A DNA stretch of 64,000 nucleotides. It comes from JARKQH01 sp964631605 (GTDB lineage Bacteria > Verrucomicrobiota > Verrucomicrobiia > Limisphaerales > UBA8199). The position numbers and the translations under genes were made by a program. The DNA lies in assembly GCA_964631605.1 (NCBI GenBank), contig CAZVYG010000013.1:21234-85233 (forward strand), written 5' to 3'. The notes below the pieces were generated by a model. It worked only from the letters and a program-made list of their open reading frames with translations, had not been told where the DNA came from and did not search any database. Within the stretch, counting starts at the first letter, position 1; every line of letters starts with the position of its first letter. Of the stretch, positions 1-9,279 are shown one piece after another.

Positions 1-298
1 CGACCAGGGCTACATAGTCGGTGGGCGTCGAGGAGCGGCGCGTTTCCCGGCGCTCCGACTGGCCGCTGGTCCGCGCGGAACGCTGCGGGTTGAAAATGTT
101 CCGCTCGCTAATGATCCGGAAGTCCGAATAGCTGGGACCTCGCGCGGGTTCCGAAGACTGGGCGGCGCGGGCCCCGGGCGCGGGATGGAACCAGAGCACC
201 AGGCCCGCCAGGACCGCCGCCGTATGCCAGCCGGCGCGGGAGACAGCCGAAATTCGTGTGGCCGTTAATAAAGAGTTTGGAATGACGCGCTTGCTCAT
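1..298 (-). CDS. GspC/PilP-like secretion component, 3' end missing (partial)
   Basis: An ATG at 298 opens a frame that runs off the left edge after about 99 residues. The start overlaps the stop of the upstream gene as ATGA, so the two are probably translationally coupled. The N-terminus has a basic stretch, a hydrophobic segment (about residues 25-45) and then a Ser/Arg-rich linker containing the motif ERNIFNPQR. Inner-membrane proteins of type II secretion or type IV pilus systems (GspC, PilP) often have a membrane anchor followed by a similar FxxxxxRNIFNP motif. The role is inferred from this motif and from the last visible place in the gsp operon. The rest of the protein, and gspD, would lie outside the window. 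Confidence 0.55.
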   Translation of the reverse strand, partial: MSKRVIPNSLLTATRISAVSRAGWHTAAVLAGLVLWFHPAPGARAAQSSEPARGPSYSDFRIISERNIFNPQRSARTSGQSERRETRRSSTPTDYVALV

Positions 299-840
299 CG
301 CTGTCTCTTTTGGGTTTCCGGCATGGACACCAGACCGCTGATCTGCAGGCCCAGAGCCATTTGCCGGCCATCGTTATCGCGGGCGGTGATTTCGACCGAC
401 TGCACCCTCAACGCCATGGGATCGCTCTCGACTTCGTACAGGAACCGGCTCACCGCCCCCAGATCGCCCGAAGCTTCCAGCCGGCATTCGAGGGTCACCC
501 GGTCTTCGGCTTCCTGTTTCCACTGCGGGCTGAGCGACAGAATGGTGACCCGGCTGGCGCCCGACCAGCGTTCCACGCCTTTGAGCATCTGCTCCTCCGC
601 CTGGGATCGGTCGTTCGGCAGGGTGTTGGCCCGCATTTGCGCCAACCGCGAGCGCAGGCTGGACTCCCGTTGAAGCAGGGCCCGACCCTCGCTCACTTTT
701 TTCCGCAGGTCCGTGATCTGCGCCGCGCGCTGCTTCCAACTGGCGGTCAGCGGCGTGATGAGAAGCTTGTCCGCCGCGAAGAGCGCCACCACCGCGCCGG
801 CCAGCAGCGCCAGCCATTGTTGACGATTCTTAATTTTCAC
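295..840 (-). CDS. gspM: GspM/PilO-like type II secretion inner-membrane protein
   Basis: 181 residues starting with GTG at 840, preceded by a GGGAGG ribosome site. One membrane helix lies at about residues 9-28, followed by a coiled-coil stretch (about 40-75) and a small alpha/beta domain, the layout of GspM and PilO. Such proteins sit in the inner membrane and join GspL to the rest of the assembly platform. The gene overlaps gspL upstream by 11 bases and the next gene by 4 bases, which fits tight operon translation. Sequence similarity alone is weak in this family; the call depends on size, topology and operon position. Confidence 0.7.
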   Translation of the reverse strand: MKIKNRQQWLALLAGAVVALFAADKLLITPLTASWKQRAAQITDLRKKVSEGRALLQRESSLRSRLAQMRANTLPNDRSQAEEQMLKGVERWSGASRVTILSLSPQWKQEAEDRVTLECRLEASGDLGAVSRFLYEVESDPMALRVQSVEITARDNDGRQMALGLQISGLVSMPETQKRQR

Positions 841-2272
841 CGCGTCCTCCCGGGCTCCATTGAAAATTGAACGTGAACTGCATGGGCGCCTTGCCGCGAA
901 TCTGCTCGACCTTCAGGTCGGTGACCGCATGGTTGGTGCGCATCCGGTCCCAAGTCTTCAGCAAGGCCGCGTTCTCCCGCGCCACGCCGGTGCAGGTGAC
1001 CCGCTGGCCATCGCGGATTTCCACCGCTTTGGCCGTAACCACGCCGTCTTCCGGGAAGGCCAGGGTCAACTGCCGCAACACGCTGAGCGACCGGAGCGAG
1101 TCGTCGAACCAGGGGCGGTACTGCTTGATCTGCTGCTGCACGACTTCCAGTTCCTTCACCCGCGGCGCCATGGCCGACCACTCCCGCGACAACCGCGTCA
1201 ACTGCCACTGCTGATAGCCGAAGCCGCCCCCAGCCAGCACCAGCACCGCCGCCGCCACTGACCCCACCAGCCGGTATTTCCCCAGCGCCTGATGCGCCGC
1301 GAGGCGTTGCCAGGCGGTCAGATGCGGCGGCAGAAACTCGAACACCGCCGGCCGGCCCGCCAGCCGCTCGGCCGCGAGATTTAATGCCGGCGAAACCGCG
1401 GTATCCGGGGGCAGGGAAAGACCAAACTCGGTTCCGGCATAACGGGTCACCACTTCAAACTTCAGCCCCCGCGATTCCAACTGCAACTCCAGTTCGTCGG
1501 CCAGTTGCTGGGCCAGGTCGCGTGTGCCAAACACGCGCGCCGTGTGGATGTTCTGCCGCAAATCCGCCGGAAGCTGCCCCAGCGTGATCCGCACCTCGCG
1601 AGCCACGATTTCCGACTCGATCCGCGGCCGCCCCCCCTCCGTCGCCAAGGTTCCCTCCAGGGACCGGAGCGCGGCGATCCCGCCGCCGCCGACCAGGCGC
1701 AGTGCGACGGTGGACTCCCCAATGAACAACGCCAAATCGCCGGCGGCGGATCCCGCCGTCCACGCCGCCGCCAGCCCAAAACTGCGGGGTTTCAACCGGG
1801 CGGCGCGCAAGGCCTTTTCAAGCCCCACCAGATGCGTCCGGGGAATCCCGACCAGGAGCGCGTGCTGCTTGCCCCCCGCCTGATAGAGCGAATGACAAAT
1901 CTGCAACGTCGCCGCGTCACACGGAAAATTTCGCTCCGCCTCCAAAGCCAGGAAACTTGCCCGGTCCGCCTCGGCGAGCTCGGGCAGTTCCACCTGCGCC
2001 GTCAACGCCCACTTCAACGGCAGACCCACCACACAATCCCGTTCCCGGATGCCGGCGGCGTCCAGATGGTTCCGAATCTCGCGCCCGACCAGTTCCGGCT
2101 CGGCGGTCAGCGGATCCAGCGTGAGCAATGCGGAGAAGGCTTTCTCCACCCGCATCGAGCCGTTGGTGCGGCGCAGCCACACCCCCTCCAGCCGGGCGCC
2201 ATCCAACGCCAGGCCCACCACGCTGTTTAATTGTTGCCGCTGGCGCGGCCAAACACTGAGCAGGGCAATCAT
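830..2272 (-). CDS. gspL: GspL-like protein (PilM-type actin-fold domain fused to PilN-type domain)
   Basis: 480 residues. The first about 320 residues look like a PilM/GspL actin-like cytoplasmic domain (early VVGLALDG motif). A single transmembrane helix follows at about 335-357, then a periplasmic coiled coil and a small ferredoxin-like fold. This is the GspL arrangement, in which the cytoplasmic part recruits the GspE ATPase. The ATG at 2272 is chosen over the TTG one codon upstream because GGGAG lies at normal distance from it. It overlaps gspM by 11 bases and follows gspK after a 67-base gap. Confidence 0.75.
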   Translation of the reverse strand: MIALLSVWPRQRQQLNSVVGLALDGARLEGVWLRRTNGSMRVEKAFSALLTLDPLTAEPELVGREIRNHLDAAGIRERDCVVGLPLKWALTAQVELPELAEADRASFLALEAERNFPCDAATLQICHSLYQAGGKQHALLVGIPRTHLVGLEKALRAARLKPRSFGLAAAWTAGSAAGDLALFIGESTVALRLVGGGGIAALRSLEGTLATEGGRPRIESEIVAREVRITLGQLPADLRQNIHTARVFGTRDLAQQLADELELQLESRGLKFEVVTRYAGTEFGLSLPPDTAVSPALNLAAERLAGRPAVFEFLPPHLTAWQRLAAHQALGKYRLVGSVAAAVLVLAGGGFGYQQWQLTRLSREWSAMAPRVKELEVVQQQIKQYRPWFDDSLRSLSVLRQLTLAFPEDGVVTAKAVEIRDGQRVTCTGVARENAALLKTWDRMRTNHAVTDLKVEQIRGKAPMQFTFNFQWSPGGRGEN

Positions 2273-2339
2273 CAAGTTGCTCCCTTCCGCGGCCCGCCTT
2301 TTGGGCGGCCTGTGCTATCAAGCCAATGTACCATAGAAA

Positions 2340-3770
2340 TCATCGCGTTGCCTTGGCGACCCATTGCTTTCGAGTCTCCTGGCCCAAAGCCCATCCCAGG
2401 TGCGTCAGGTCCTGCCGGTGCACGATCTGCGCCGTGCCGCTGCTGGTGTCGAACACAAACCGGGTGCGGCGGTATCCCCGCCCGTAGGCGCCGACTGCGG
2501 CGACGTCGGCGGTAAACTGGTAACTCCGGGTGGTGATACAGTCCCGCGCCGCCAGCGCCTCCAGGACCGTGTTGTTGTTCGAGCCGATCGCCTCGACCAC
2601 CCAGGCGATCGAGGTCAATTGTCCCGGATTCATCTCGCGGTAATCCACCAGCGCCTGCGCAAGGTCCGGCGCCTCGCTCAAGCCCGGGAGGCACGCCAGC
2701 ACCGTCGCGCTGGCGGTGTTTACATTCACGCGGCCCTCAATATAGGCATTGGTGGTCGTGGTGAGCGCCCCCTCGATCTGCGCGAACTCCTCAAGACTCA
2801 TCCCACTTTCCCGATACAGTTGCAGCGGGCTGTTGAACTGCCGCACGGTTCCCCCGCCAGCGCCAGGACGCCCCCCGCCCGGCCCGCCCCCGCCCATTCC
2901 CAACACGCCCAGGCGGGTCAGGATCTCGTTGGCGCGCCCGGAGCCGAGGGTTTCCTGCAGCAGCGTGGCAAAGGGCCCCGCCGAGCCAATCTGCCGAATG
3001 TCCACCCGCTCGAGCCCGTTGCTGTAGGTGTTGGGCTCGCGACTGTAAACGGTCACATATTCCCACAACCCCGGGTCTGCGACCCCGTTGCGATTCTCGT
3101 CGGTTTCATTCGGGTCCAGGACCCCGTTGCGATTCAGGTCCTCGCCGGCCAGCACGTCCATCTCGCCGCCGTAAACCAGGCGCAACTCGTCCACCGTTTC
3201 AAAGGGCGCGCTCTTGTTGAGGTAGCCCGGCTGGCGCATGCTGTAATCCAGGGAGAACATGCCCTCGCCGCCGTTGGTATCCCGCCACTCGACGATGGCA
3301 GCGGCGAACTCCTCGGTCATGCGCGGCAGCCAGATGAGCATGTTGCTGGTGGCCGTGTTTAAGTTCAATTTCGACGCCTCATCCACCAGCGCGAAGGAGA
3401 CCTGCCCCGGGGCAACCGCATTGGTATCCCGCCCGATCAGCCAGAAACGCGCCGCGCTGTCGTCGTCGTCCCGCTGCGCCACCGCCACGGCCTCCCGCAA
3501 ATAGGTGGTGGGGTCGGGCATCACGCCGTTGGTCTGCGAGATCAGCAGCATGCTCCCGAGATAGCGCGCCGCCCCTTCAATCGCCTGCTCGGCCTGCAGG
3601 CCGCACACGCGCTGGTCCGCGGCGCGCAACTCCAGACTCATGGAGTTGGCAAAATACAGCGTCAGGCTCACCAGCCCGAACGCGATCCACAACACAACCA
3701 CCAGGGTTGAACCCCGCTGGCCCGACCTGGCGACGCCGACCCGCCCATGAATGAAGCAAAACGCGTTCAT
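2340..3770 (-). CDS. gspK: GspK minor pseudopilin
   Basis: 476 residues. The N-terminus carries the GspK signature: a short basic leader, then RGSTLVVVLWIAF, a prepilin cleavage site with no Glu at position +5. GspK is the one pseudopilin that normally lacks it. The large globular domain contains the segment DLNRNGVLDPNETDENRNG, a Ca-binding-like acidic loop, and helix-hairpin-helix-like repeats around 'VNVNTASATVLACLPGL'. A Gly-rich linker (about residues 298-312) interrupts the domain. GspK caps the pseudopilus tip with GspI and GspJ. The start overlaps the gspJ stop as ATGA. Confidence 0.88.
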   Translation of the reverse strand: MNAFCFIHGRVGVARSGQRGSTLVVVLWIAFGLVSLTLYFANSMSLELRAADQRVCGLQAEQAIEGAARYLGSMLLISQTNGVMPDPTTYLREAVAVAQRDDDDSAARFWLIGRDTNAVAPGQVSFALVDEASKLNLNTATSNMLIWLPRMTEEFAAAIVEWRDTNGGEGMFSLDYSMRQPGYLNKSAPFETVDELRLVYGGEMDVLAGEDLNRNGVLDPNETDENRNGVADPGLWEYVTVYSREPNTYSNGLERVDIRQIGSAGPFATLLQETLGSGRANEILTRLGVLGMGGGGPGGGRPGAGGGTVRQFNSPLQLYRESGMSLEEFAQIEGALTTTTNAYIEGRVNVNTASATVLACLPGLSEAPDLAQALVDYREMNPGQLTSIAWVVEAIGSNNNTVLEALAARDCITTRSYQFTADVAAVGAYGRGYRRTRFVFDTSSGTAQIVHRQDLTHLGWALGQETRKQWVAKATR

Positions 3771-4546
3771 GGCGATTCCTGCTCCTGCGGTTCCTCGCCT
3801 GGCGAGCTCGTTCGCGGTTGGATCGTGAGCGGAAACACCAGTTCGATCGGCTCCCGTTCCCGCGCCGCCTCCTCCTCCGGGGTTTCCTGCAGCAGGCGAA
3901 TGCGCACGGCCAGGGGTAGATTCGTCTCATACAGGCTCGTGTCCCAGCTCTCCCACCATTGCATCCCGTCGAAGCAGGACACTTCGAAACTCTCCACATT
4001 CTCGAGCAGCACCTCGGCCTCCTCCTCGAGTTGCGCCGTGGGCAGCAAATTTCGCGTCACGGCCCGCACCAGGTCCGTGCTGCCGCGGCGCCCGCCCGTC
4101 GAGGAGCGCAGCTCATAAAACACTTCCTGCACGTCGCCCCAATACGACCGCTCGTTCACCACCCCGCTGCCGGTGGAAAACTGGAGCCAGTAGCTTGACC
4201 CCAGCCCCGCGCTGCCCGCCGGGCCGCAGATGAAATCCCCGGCCAATCCGCCGCCCGGCGGCCGCGCGCACTGCAGATCACGCCGCAAGACGGTCAGGGC
4301 GTGATGCAGCGGCGCCGCTTCGTCCACCACCGCCAAGGTGCGCTCGCGCAACCGCATTGCGCTGAAGAACACACCGCCAATCCCCGCCAGCACAATCGCC
4401 GAGGTCCCCAGGGCCAGCAGCATTTCGATCAAGGTGAACGCCGCCCCTCCCCAACGGCGGTCCTGCTCCCCGCGCGCGCCGCCCCAAACCGGACGAGACC
4501 GCCCGCGAATCACAGGCCGTTGTGCTGTTTTGGCGAGGATCAACAT
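3767..4546 (-). CDS. gspJ: GspJ minor pseudopilin
   Basis: 259 residues with an unusually long basic leader (about 36 residues) before the prepilin motif AAFTLIEMLLALGTSAIVLA. The cleavage site, the Glu at +5 and the hydrophobic helix are all present. The rest is a beta-rich globular domain, as expected for GspJ, which joins GspI and GspK at the pseudopilus tip. A shorter leader from an internal start is possible, but no better start is evident. It sits 29 bases after gspI and overlaps gspK by 4 bases. Assignment to J rather than another minor pseudopilin rests on length and on the H-I-J-K gene order. Confidence 0.8.
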   Translation of the reverse strand: MLILAKTAQRPVIRGRSRPVWGGARGEQDRRWGGAAFTLIEMLLALGTSAIVLAGIGGVFFSAMRLRERTLAVVDEAAPLHHALTVLRRDLQCARPPGGGLAGDFICGPAGSAGLGSSYWLQFSTGSGVVNERSYWGDVQEVFYELRSSTGGRRGSTDLVRAVTRNLLPTAQLEEEAEVLLENVESFEVSCFDGMQWWESWDTSLYETNLPLAVRIRLLQETPEEEAAREREPIELVFPLTIQPRTSSPGEEPQEQESP

Positions 4547-4575
4547 TTTAGTGCGCTGAAATCAGTGGCTGCCGG

Positions 4576-5025
4576 CTATTGGATCAGGTTGGTGACGTTG
4601 TAGGGGTTCTGGCTGTCCACCAGCGTGCTGAGCCGCAAATTGAACTCCTGGCCGCGGGCCGTGTAGGCCACTTCGACGGAGAGCAACCGGAGGGTCGTCA
4701 GGTTTGGGTCCTGGTTCCACGGCTCGTTTCGCAGGGACCACCGGAATTCGCGCAGGCCCTGCCACACGGTCCCGTTTTGAATGCCCCGGTCCCAGTTGGT
4801 TGTGACGATGTTCTCATTGAGGATGCGTTCGGCGACCAGCGCCGCCTCGGTTTTTCGCGCCGCGACTTCCCCGGCCCGGCTGGCGATGCTCAAGCCCTCG
4901 AGCGCGACCGGGATCACAATCGCCATGAACACCAGCGCGGCCAGCACTTCCGCCAGCGTGAATCCGCTGCGGGCGCCGGCTCGCCGGATGCCCCGCCGGT
5001 TACGGGTTGCGCTTTTGCAGTTCAT
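4576..5025 (-). CDS. gspI: GspI minor pseudopilin
   Basis: 149 residues from the ATG at 5025. A longer frame opens at 5079 but would overlap gspH by 80 bases, so the nearer ATG is preferred (26-base overlap). The prepilin motif SGFTLAEVLAALVFMAIVIP shows Gly before the cleavage site and Glu at +5. The short C-terminal domain has the size of GspI. In characterised systems GspI starts the pseudopilus tip complex with GspJ and GspK. It is placed between gspH and gspJ as in canonical operons. Confidence 0.8.
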   Translation of the reverse strand: MNCKSATRNRRGIRRAGARSGFTLAEVLAALVFMAIVIPVALEGLSIASRAGEVAARKTEAALVAERILNENIVTTNWDRGIQNGTVWQGLREFRWSLRNEPWNQDPNLTTLRLLSVEVAYTARGQEFNLRLSTLVDSQNPYNVTNLIQ

Positions 5026-5617
5026 AACCCACGCGGTTGCGCGCCTGTGCCAACACCAGCGCATGCCCATCCCGGCCACTCAACACCAGCACCTGCGGAC
5101 TGTCCTCGCTGATCAACCCATCGGGCAGAAAGCGAATGCGCGGCAAACCTTCGCGACGGGTCAGCGTTTGCGGCGAAATGACTGTGCCCGTCCGGTTGAG
5201 CCGGCTCGAAATCAGGTCCGGCTGCCTGGTTTCCGCTTCGCGCACCTCCAGCGCCATGTCCTCGGCGAGCGCAAACTCGACTGCCCGCGGGTCCTCGGCT
5301 TCGAAGCTCGGCTCGGCTTCCAGCCCAAACTTCCCCTCTTGGGTGTTCAGCCACAGCTCCATCGGCACCCCCTCCGACACCGCGCGGCTTTGTCCCTGGC
5401 GCGTCAGCGCCAGGAGCCGCCGCGCCTCCGAATCCAGCGACCGGCCGCGGAAAAAGTTGGCCAGCGCCGGGGCCGTCAGTGAGATGACCACCGTCAGCAC
5501 CGCCATGACCAGGATCAACTCGATCAGCGTAAAGCCGCGCCGGCCGCGGGTTGGCAGGCCGCCGGGGCGCCCCCGCGTGACGCGCGGTTCAAATTCAACT
5601 GTTCGCGCCGCAATCAT
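5000..5617 (-). CDS. gspH: GspH-like minor pseudopilin
   Basis: 205 residues from the ATG at 5617; a TTG five codons earlier is the only other upstream start. After a 25-residue basic leader comes RRGFTLIELILVMAVLTVV, a complete prepilin peptidase site with Glu at +5. The globular part has the GspH/FimT look (ARRLLALTRQGQSRAVSEG after the helix). GspH links the major pseudopilin shaft to the tip complex. It lies 26 bases after gspG and overlaps gspI. Confidence 0.82.
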   Translation of the reverse strand: MIAARTVEFEPRVTRGRPGGLPTRGRRGFTLIELILVMAVLTVVISLTAPALANFFRGRSLDSEARRLLALTRQGQSRAVSEGVPMELWLNTQEGKFGLEAEPSFEAEDPRAVEFALAEDMALEVREAETRQPDLISSRLNRTGTVISPQTLTRREGLPRIRFLPDGLISEDSPQVLVLSGRDGHALVLAQARNRVGYELQKRNP

Positions 5618-5643
5618 CGAGTGGTCCTGCAAACCGCACCGAC

Positions 5644-6090
5644 TCAGCGTTTTTCCGTGGTCCAGTTCGCGATGATCTTGTTGCCGCCGGGCGGCCCCAT
5701 CGAGCTGAGGTCATACGAACTGGGGTTGTGCCGCCCCGGGCACTCGTAAATGTACTCGTTACCCCACGGGTCCAGCGGGATGCGGTCCGTCTGCAAATAC
5801 GGCCCGCGCCAGTTGGGTGCGTCGCGCGGCTGAATGATCAGGTCCTGCAGCCCGTTGTTCCCCTTGGGATAATACCCGTTGTCCACCTCGAACGCGTCCA
5901 ACGCGGTTCGGAAGGTGGAGATTTGGGTGATCGCCGCCTGTTCCTTGGCTTGCTCGGTGCGGCCAGAAAACTTGGGGATGACGATGGCGGCCAGCACCCC
6001 CAGAATGACCAGCACCAGCAACAATTCCACAAGCGTAAACGCTCGTTCCGTTGCTCTGCGTCTCAGGTTTGTGTTCTGTCTTGGTTTCAT
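5644..6090 (-). CDS. gspG: GspG major pseudopilin
   Basis: 148 residues from the ATG at 6090 (a TTG at 6108 is an alternative). The prepilin motif AFTLVELLLVLVILGVLAAI and the following IPKFSGRTEQAKEQAA are typical of GspG. So are the conserved NGYYPKGNNGLQDLI stretch and the C-terminal region RIPLDPWGNEYIYECPG, which holds the Ca-binding loop area. GspG is the main building unit of the pseudopilus that pushes folded substrates through the outer-membrane secretin. Length and motifs match the family, so this is one of the surest assignments in the operon. Confidence 0.93.
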   Translation of the reverse strand: MKPRQNTNLRRRATERAFTLVELLLVLVILGVLAAIVIPKFSGRTEQAKEQAAITQISTFRTALDAFEVDNGYYPKGNNGLQDLIIQPRDAPNWRGPYLQTDRIPLDPWGNEYIYECPGRHNPSSYDLSSMGPPGGNKIIANWTTEKR

Positions 6091-6145
6091 AATCTGTCTG
6101 GTCTTCAATTTCAGGTCCGCGCCGGTTCCCGGCGCTTGTTCCTGG

Positions 6146-7393
6146 TCACTTGATATAGTCCTGCAGCGTGAAAATAGGCAGGACCATGCTGATAAATATC
6201 GCCCCGATAAAGCCCGCGATCAAAAAGAGCATTAACGGTTCGGCAAACGCCACCGCCGTCTTCAGATGCCGGTCCAGGTCGCCCTCGGTCACGTCCGCGA
6301 TTCGCACCAGTTCCTGGTCCAGCCGGCCGCTCTCCTCGGCCACCGAGATCATTTCCAGGACCGAGCCCGGAAACAGTCCCTTGCAGTCGGCCAGGCTGGC
6401 GCCCAACTGTCCGCCCTGCTGCACCCGCTCGATGGACTGCGAGACGGCGTCCACCAAAATCTGATTGCCTATGGACTTGCGCGCCACGTGCAGTGCCTGG
6501 ACCAACGGCACTCCGGCGCCCAGCAATGTTCCAAGCATCCGGCAAAACCGCGCCATGGCGAACTGCGCCACCAGCGGCCCCACCACCGGCGCCCGCAAAA
6601 TCAGCCCCTCCCACGCGCGCCGCCCCGCCTCCGACGCGAACCAGTTCCGGACCAGCAACCCCGTAATCACCGACCCCAGCAACACCAGCAACCCGTAAGA
6701 CCGCACCCCTTCGCTGATGCCAATGACGATCTGGGTCGGCAACGGCAGCGCGGCGCCAAAACCCGCAAATACCAACTGAAACCGCGGGATAAAGAAGGTC
6801 AGCAGAAAAACCAGCACGCCCAGCGCCAGCACGAGCAGGATCGCCGGGTAAAGCATGGCCGTCAGCACCTTCGACCGCAGTTCCTTTTCCCGCGCCTGGA
6901 AATCCGCAATCTGCGCCAGGACCAAATCCAGGAATCCCCCGGTCTCGCCGGCCTGGACCATGGCCACATAGACGCGCGGAAAAGTCTCCGGCGACTTGGC
7001 CATCGCATCGGCCAGCGACATGCCGTCAATGACCAACCCGTGGATTTCCTTCCACTTCGCCGTCGCCGCCGGCGTTGAGGCCTCGCGATACAAAATCGTC
7101 AGCGCCCGGCTTAACGGCACGCCGGCGGCCAGCAGGCTCGAGAGCAGCCGCGTAAAATTCTCCAACGCCCGCGCGGGAATCCGCTCCCCGGTCTTGAACA
7201 GCGACCAGGACCCGAATGTTTCCGCCAGCGAGGAGCCCTTGCCGTCGGACCCGGATGCCTGCTCCGAAAGCTGGATCGGGCGCAACCCCAGCCCGGCCAT
7301 GCGCTGAAAGGCTTCGTGCCGGCCTGCGGCTTCAAGCTGGCCTTCCGTCATCACCCCGTCAGCCTGCAAGGCTCGATATTGGAACAACGGCAT
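6146..7393 (-). CDS. gspF: GspF inner-membrane platform protein
   Basis: 415 residues starting MPLFQYRALQADG, the usual N-terminus of GspF/PilC proteins. Two repeated cytoplasmic GspF domains are visible (LLSSLLAAGVPLSRAL about residue 85, MLGTLLGAGVPLVQAL about residue 285). Each is followed by membrane helices (about 170-200, 222-245 and a final one near the C-terminus). The protein anchors the assembly platform in the inner membrane and couples the GspE ATPase to pseudopilin extraction. It lies between gspE (86 bases upstream) and gspG (55 bases downstream). Confidence 0.92.
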   Translation of the reverse strand: MPLFQYRALQADGVMTEGQLEAAGRHEAFQRMAGLGLRPIQLSEQASGSDGKGSSLAETFGSWSLFKTGERIPARALENFTRLLSSLLAAGVPLSRALTILYREASTPAATAKWKEIHGLVIDGMSLADAMAKSPETFPRVYVAMVQAGETGGFLDLVLAQIADFQAREKELRSKVLTAMLYPAILLVLALGVLVFLLTFFIPRFQLVFAGFGAALPLPTQIVIGISEGVRSYGLLVLLGSVITGLLVRNWFASEAGRRAWEGLILRAPVVGPLVAQFAMARFCRMLGTLLGAGVPLVQALHVARKSIGNQILVDAVSQSIERVQQGGQLGASLADCKGLFPGSVLEMISVAEESGRLDQELVRIADVTEGDLDRHLKTAVAFAEPLMLFLIAGFIGAIFISMVLPIFTLQDYIK

Positions 7394-7479
7394 ACGCTGT
7401 GATCACCCCGCGCAACTGGCGTCGCCCCGACCCCCGTTTGTTTTCCGCCAGATCGGCGCGCCGCCGCAAATCTCGCGGC

Positions 7480-9240
7480 TCATTTGTGGCGGGCTCCTGC
7501 CGCCGCAGGGTGGCCGGCGGCGGCCACCACGCTTCCCCCGGCCTCGTTGATTGTCGTTCGGGCCACCTCTTTGGCTGTCGTCACACTCAAGACTTCCTCC
7601 ACGGTCGTCAGCCCCATCCGCACCAGCCGCCAGCCGTCCTCCGCCAGCGTTTTCATTCCCGCCCGCCGGGCCGCCTCGCGAATCACATCGCTGGAGGCGT
7701 GCTTGAGAATCAGCTCCCGGATTTCGTTGTCGGTGTCCATCCACTCAAATATGGCGTGCCGGCCAAAGAAGCCGGTCTGACGGCATTCGCGGCAGCCGAC
7801 CGACCGATAAATTTTCGCGTTGGCGGGAATCCCGACCTGCAGTTTGAACGCCTGGGCGGCGGGAGAAGCATCTTCGGCTTTGCAGTGTTCACACAGGACG
7901 CGCACCAACCGCTGGGCCAGCACCGCCTCGAGCGACGAAGCCACCAGATAGGGCTCGACCCCCATATCCACCAGCCGCGTCAACGCCCCGGGCGCGTCAT
8001 TGGTATGCAGGGTGCTGAACACCAGGTGCCCCGTCAGCGACGCCTGCACGGCAATCTGCGCCGTCTCCTGGTCCCGGATTTCCCCAATCAGAATCACATC
8101 CGGGTCGTGACGCAAAATCGAGCGCAGGCCGCGCGCAAAGGTCAGTCCCGCTTTCTCCGACACCTGAATCTGGTTGACCCCGCGCAACTGGTATTCGACG
8201 GGGTCTTCGATGGTGATGATCTTGCGCTCGGCGTCGTTGATCTCGTTGAGCGCGGTGTAAAGCGTCGAGGTCTTGCCGCTGCCGGTGGGGCCCGTTACCA
8301 GCACGATGCCGTGCGGAAGCTGCAGCACGCGCTGGAAGCATTGCAGCTCCCGGGAGTCCATCCCCAGTTCCCGCATGCCGCGCAACGTTGCGTTCTGCCG
8401 CAACAGGCGCAGCACCACCGCCTCGCCGTGCAGCATCGGAATGACCGACACGCGAATATCCACTTCGCTCTCGTCAATCCGGATTTTGATGCGGCCGTCC
8501 TGCGGCAGCCGCTTCTCCGCGATGTTCAGGTGGCTCAAAATCTTGACGCGCGACACAATCGCCGGCTGAAAACGCTTGATCTGCGCCGGCACCGGCACGT
8601 CCTGCAGCACGCCGTCAATGCGATAACGGATGCGCAGTTCGTCTTCGAACGGCTCGAGGTGGATATCCGAGGCGCGCAGCTCGATGGCGTCGCGCAGGAC
8701 CTGGTTGACAAACCGGATGATCGAAGCGTCTTCGGCGGCGCTGTCCAGGTCGGTTTCCTCCTCCGGATGCTCGTCCACCACCTGCAACGAGGCTTCCTCC
8801 CCCAGGGTGTCTATGGTGTCGGCCCCCACCCCGAGGCGTTTCTTCATTTCGCGCTGGATGACCTCGCTGCAAGCCAGGACCGGCCTGAGGTTCAGGCCGG
8901 TCAAGGTCTTCAGCGCATCCATCCCCTGCGTGGCAAACAAGCGGCTGGTGGCCACTTCCACCACCCCGTTGAGCCGCCGCAAGGGCAGCAGTTCCTCTTT
9001 CAGAAGGATTCGAGCCGGAAAGAGCGACAGCAACTGCCGGTCCGGCTCGATGTCCTCGAGGTTGGTAAAGGCCAACCCGTATTCCCGGGCCAGCCACCGT
9101 AACACGTCCTCTTCAGTCTGCACCGCCCCATTGCCGCTCGCCGCCAGATGCTGCGCGTCGGCCGGCGACAACTGCCGGGCCGCCACCATCTTGTCCAACA
9201 GCGCTTTGGGCGCCGGACTTTGCACGGTGCTCCCGTTCAT
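7480..9240 (-). CDS. gspE: GspE type II secretion ATPase
   Basis: 586 residues. An N-terminal GspE_N-like domain is followed by the ATPase core with Walker A GPTGSGKT (about 316-323), an Asp box (IEDPVEYQL), a Walker B region (DPDVILIGEIRDQETA) and a His box (TGHLVFSTLHTND). The zinc-binding insertion is present as CEHC (about 452) and CREC (about 485). The protein is a hexameric cytoplasmic ATPase that drives pseudopilus growth. About 30 C-terminal residues are Ala/Gly-rich and beyond the usual family end. It is the second gene of the operon, 40 bases after the small secreted protein. Confidence 0.94.
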   Translation of the reverse strand: MNGSTVQSPAPKALLDKMVAARQLSPADAQHLAASGNGAVQTEEDVLRWLAREYGLAFTNLEDIEPDRQLLSLFPARILLKEELLPLRRLNGVVEVATSRLFATQGMDALKTLTGLNLRPVLACSEVIQREMKKRLGVGADTIDTLGEEASLQVVDEHPEEETDLDSAAEDASIIRFVNQVLRDAIELRASDIHLEPFEDELRIRYRIDGVLQDVPVPAQIKRFQPAIVSRVKILSHLNIAEKRLPQDGRIKIRIDESEVDIRVSVIPMLHGEAVVLRLLRQNATLRGMRELGMDSRELQCFQRVLQLPHGIVLVTGPTGSGKTSTLYTALNEINDAERKIITIEDPVEYQLRGVNQIQVSEKAGLTFARGLRSILRHDPDVILIGEIRDQETAQIAVQASLTGHLVFSTLHTNDAPGALTRLVDMGVEPYLVASSLEAVLAQRLVRVLCEHCKAEDASPAAQAFKLQVGIPANAKIYRSVGCRECRQTGFFGRHAIFEWMDTDNEIRELILKHASSDVIREAARRAGMKTLAEDGWRLVRMGLTTVEEVLSVTTAKEVARTTINEAGGSVVAAAGHPAAAGARHK

Positions 9241-9279
9241 CGCTCAGAGGGGGATGCGGCTTGCAGACCCATGCCCGGA

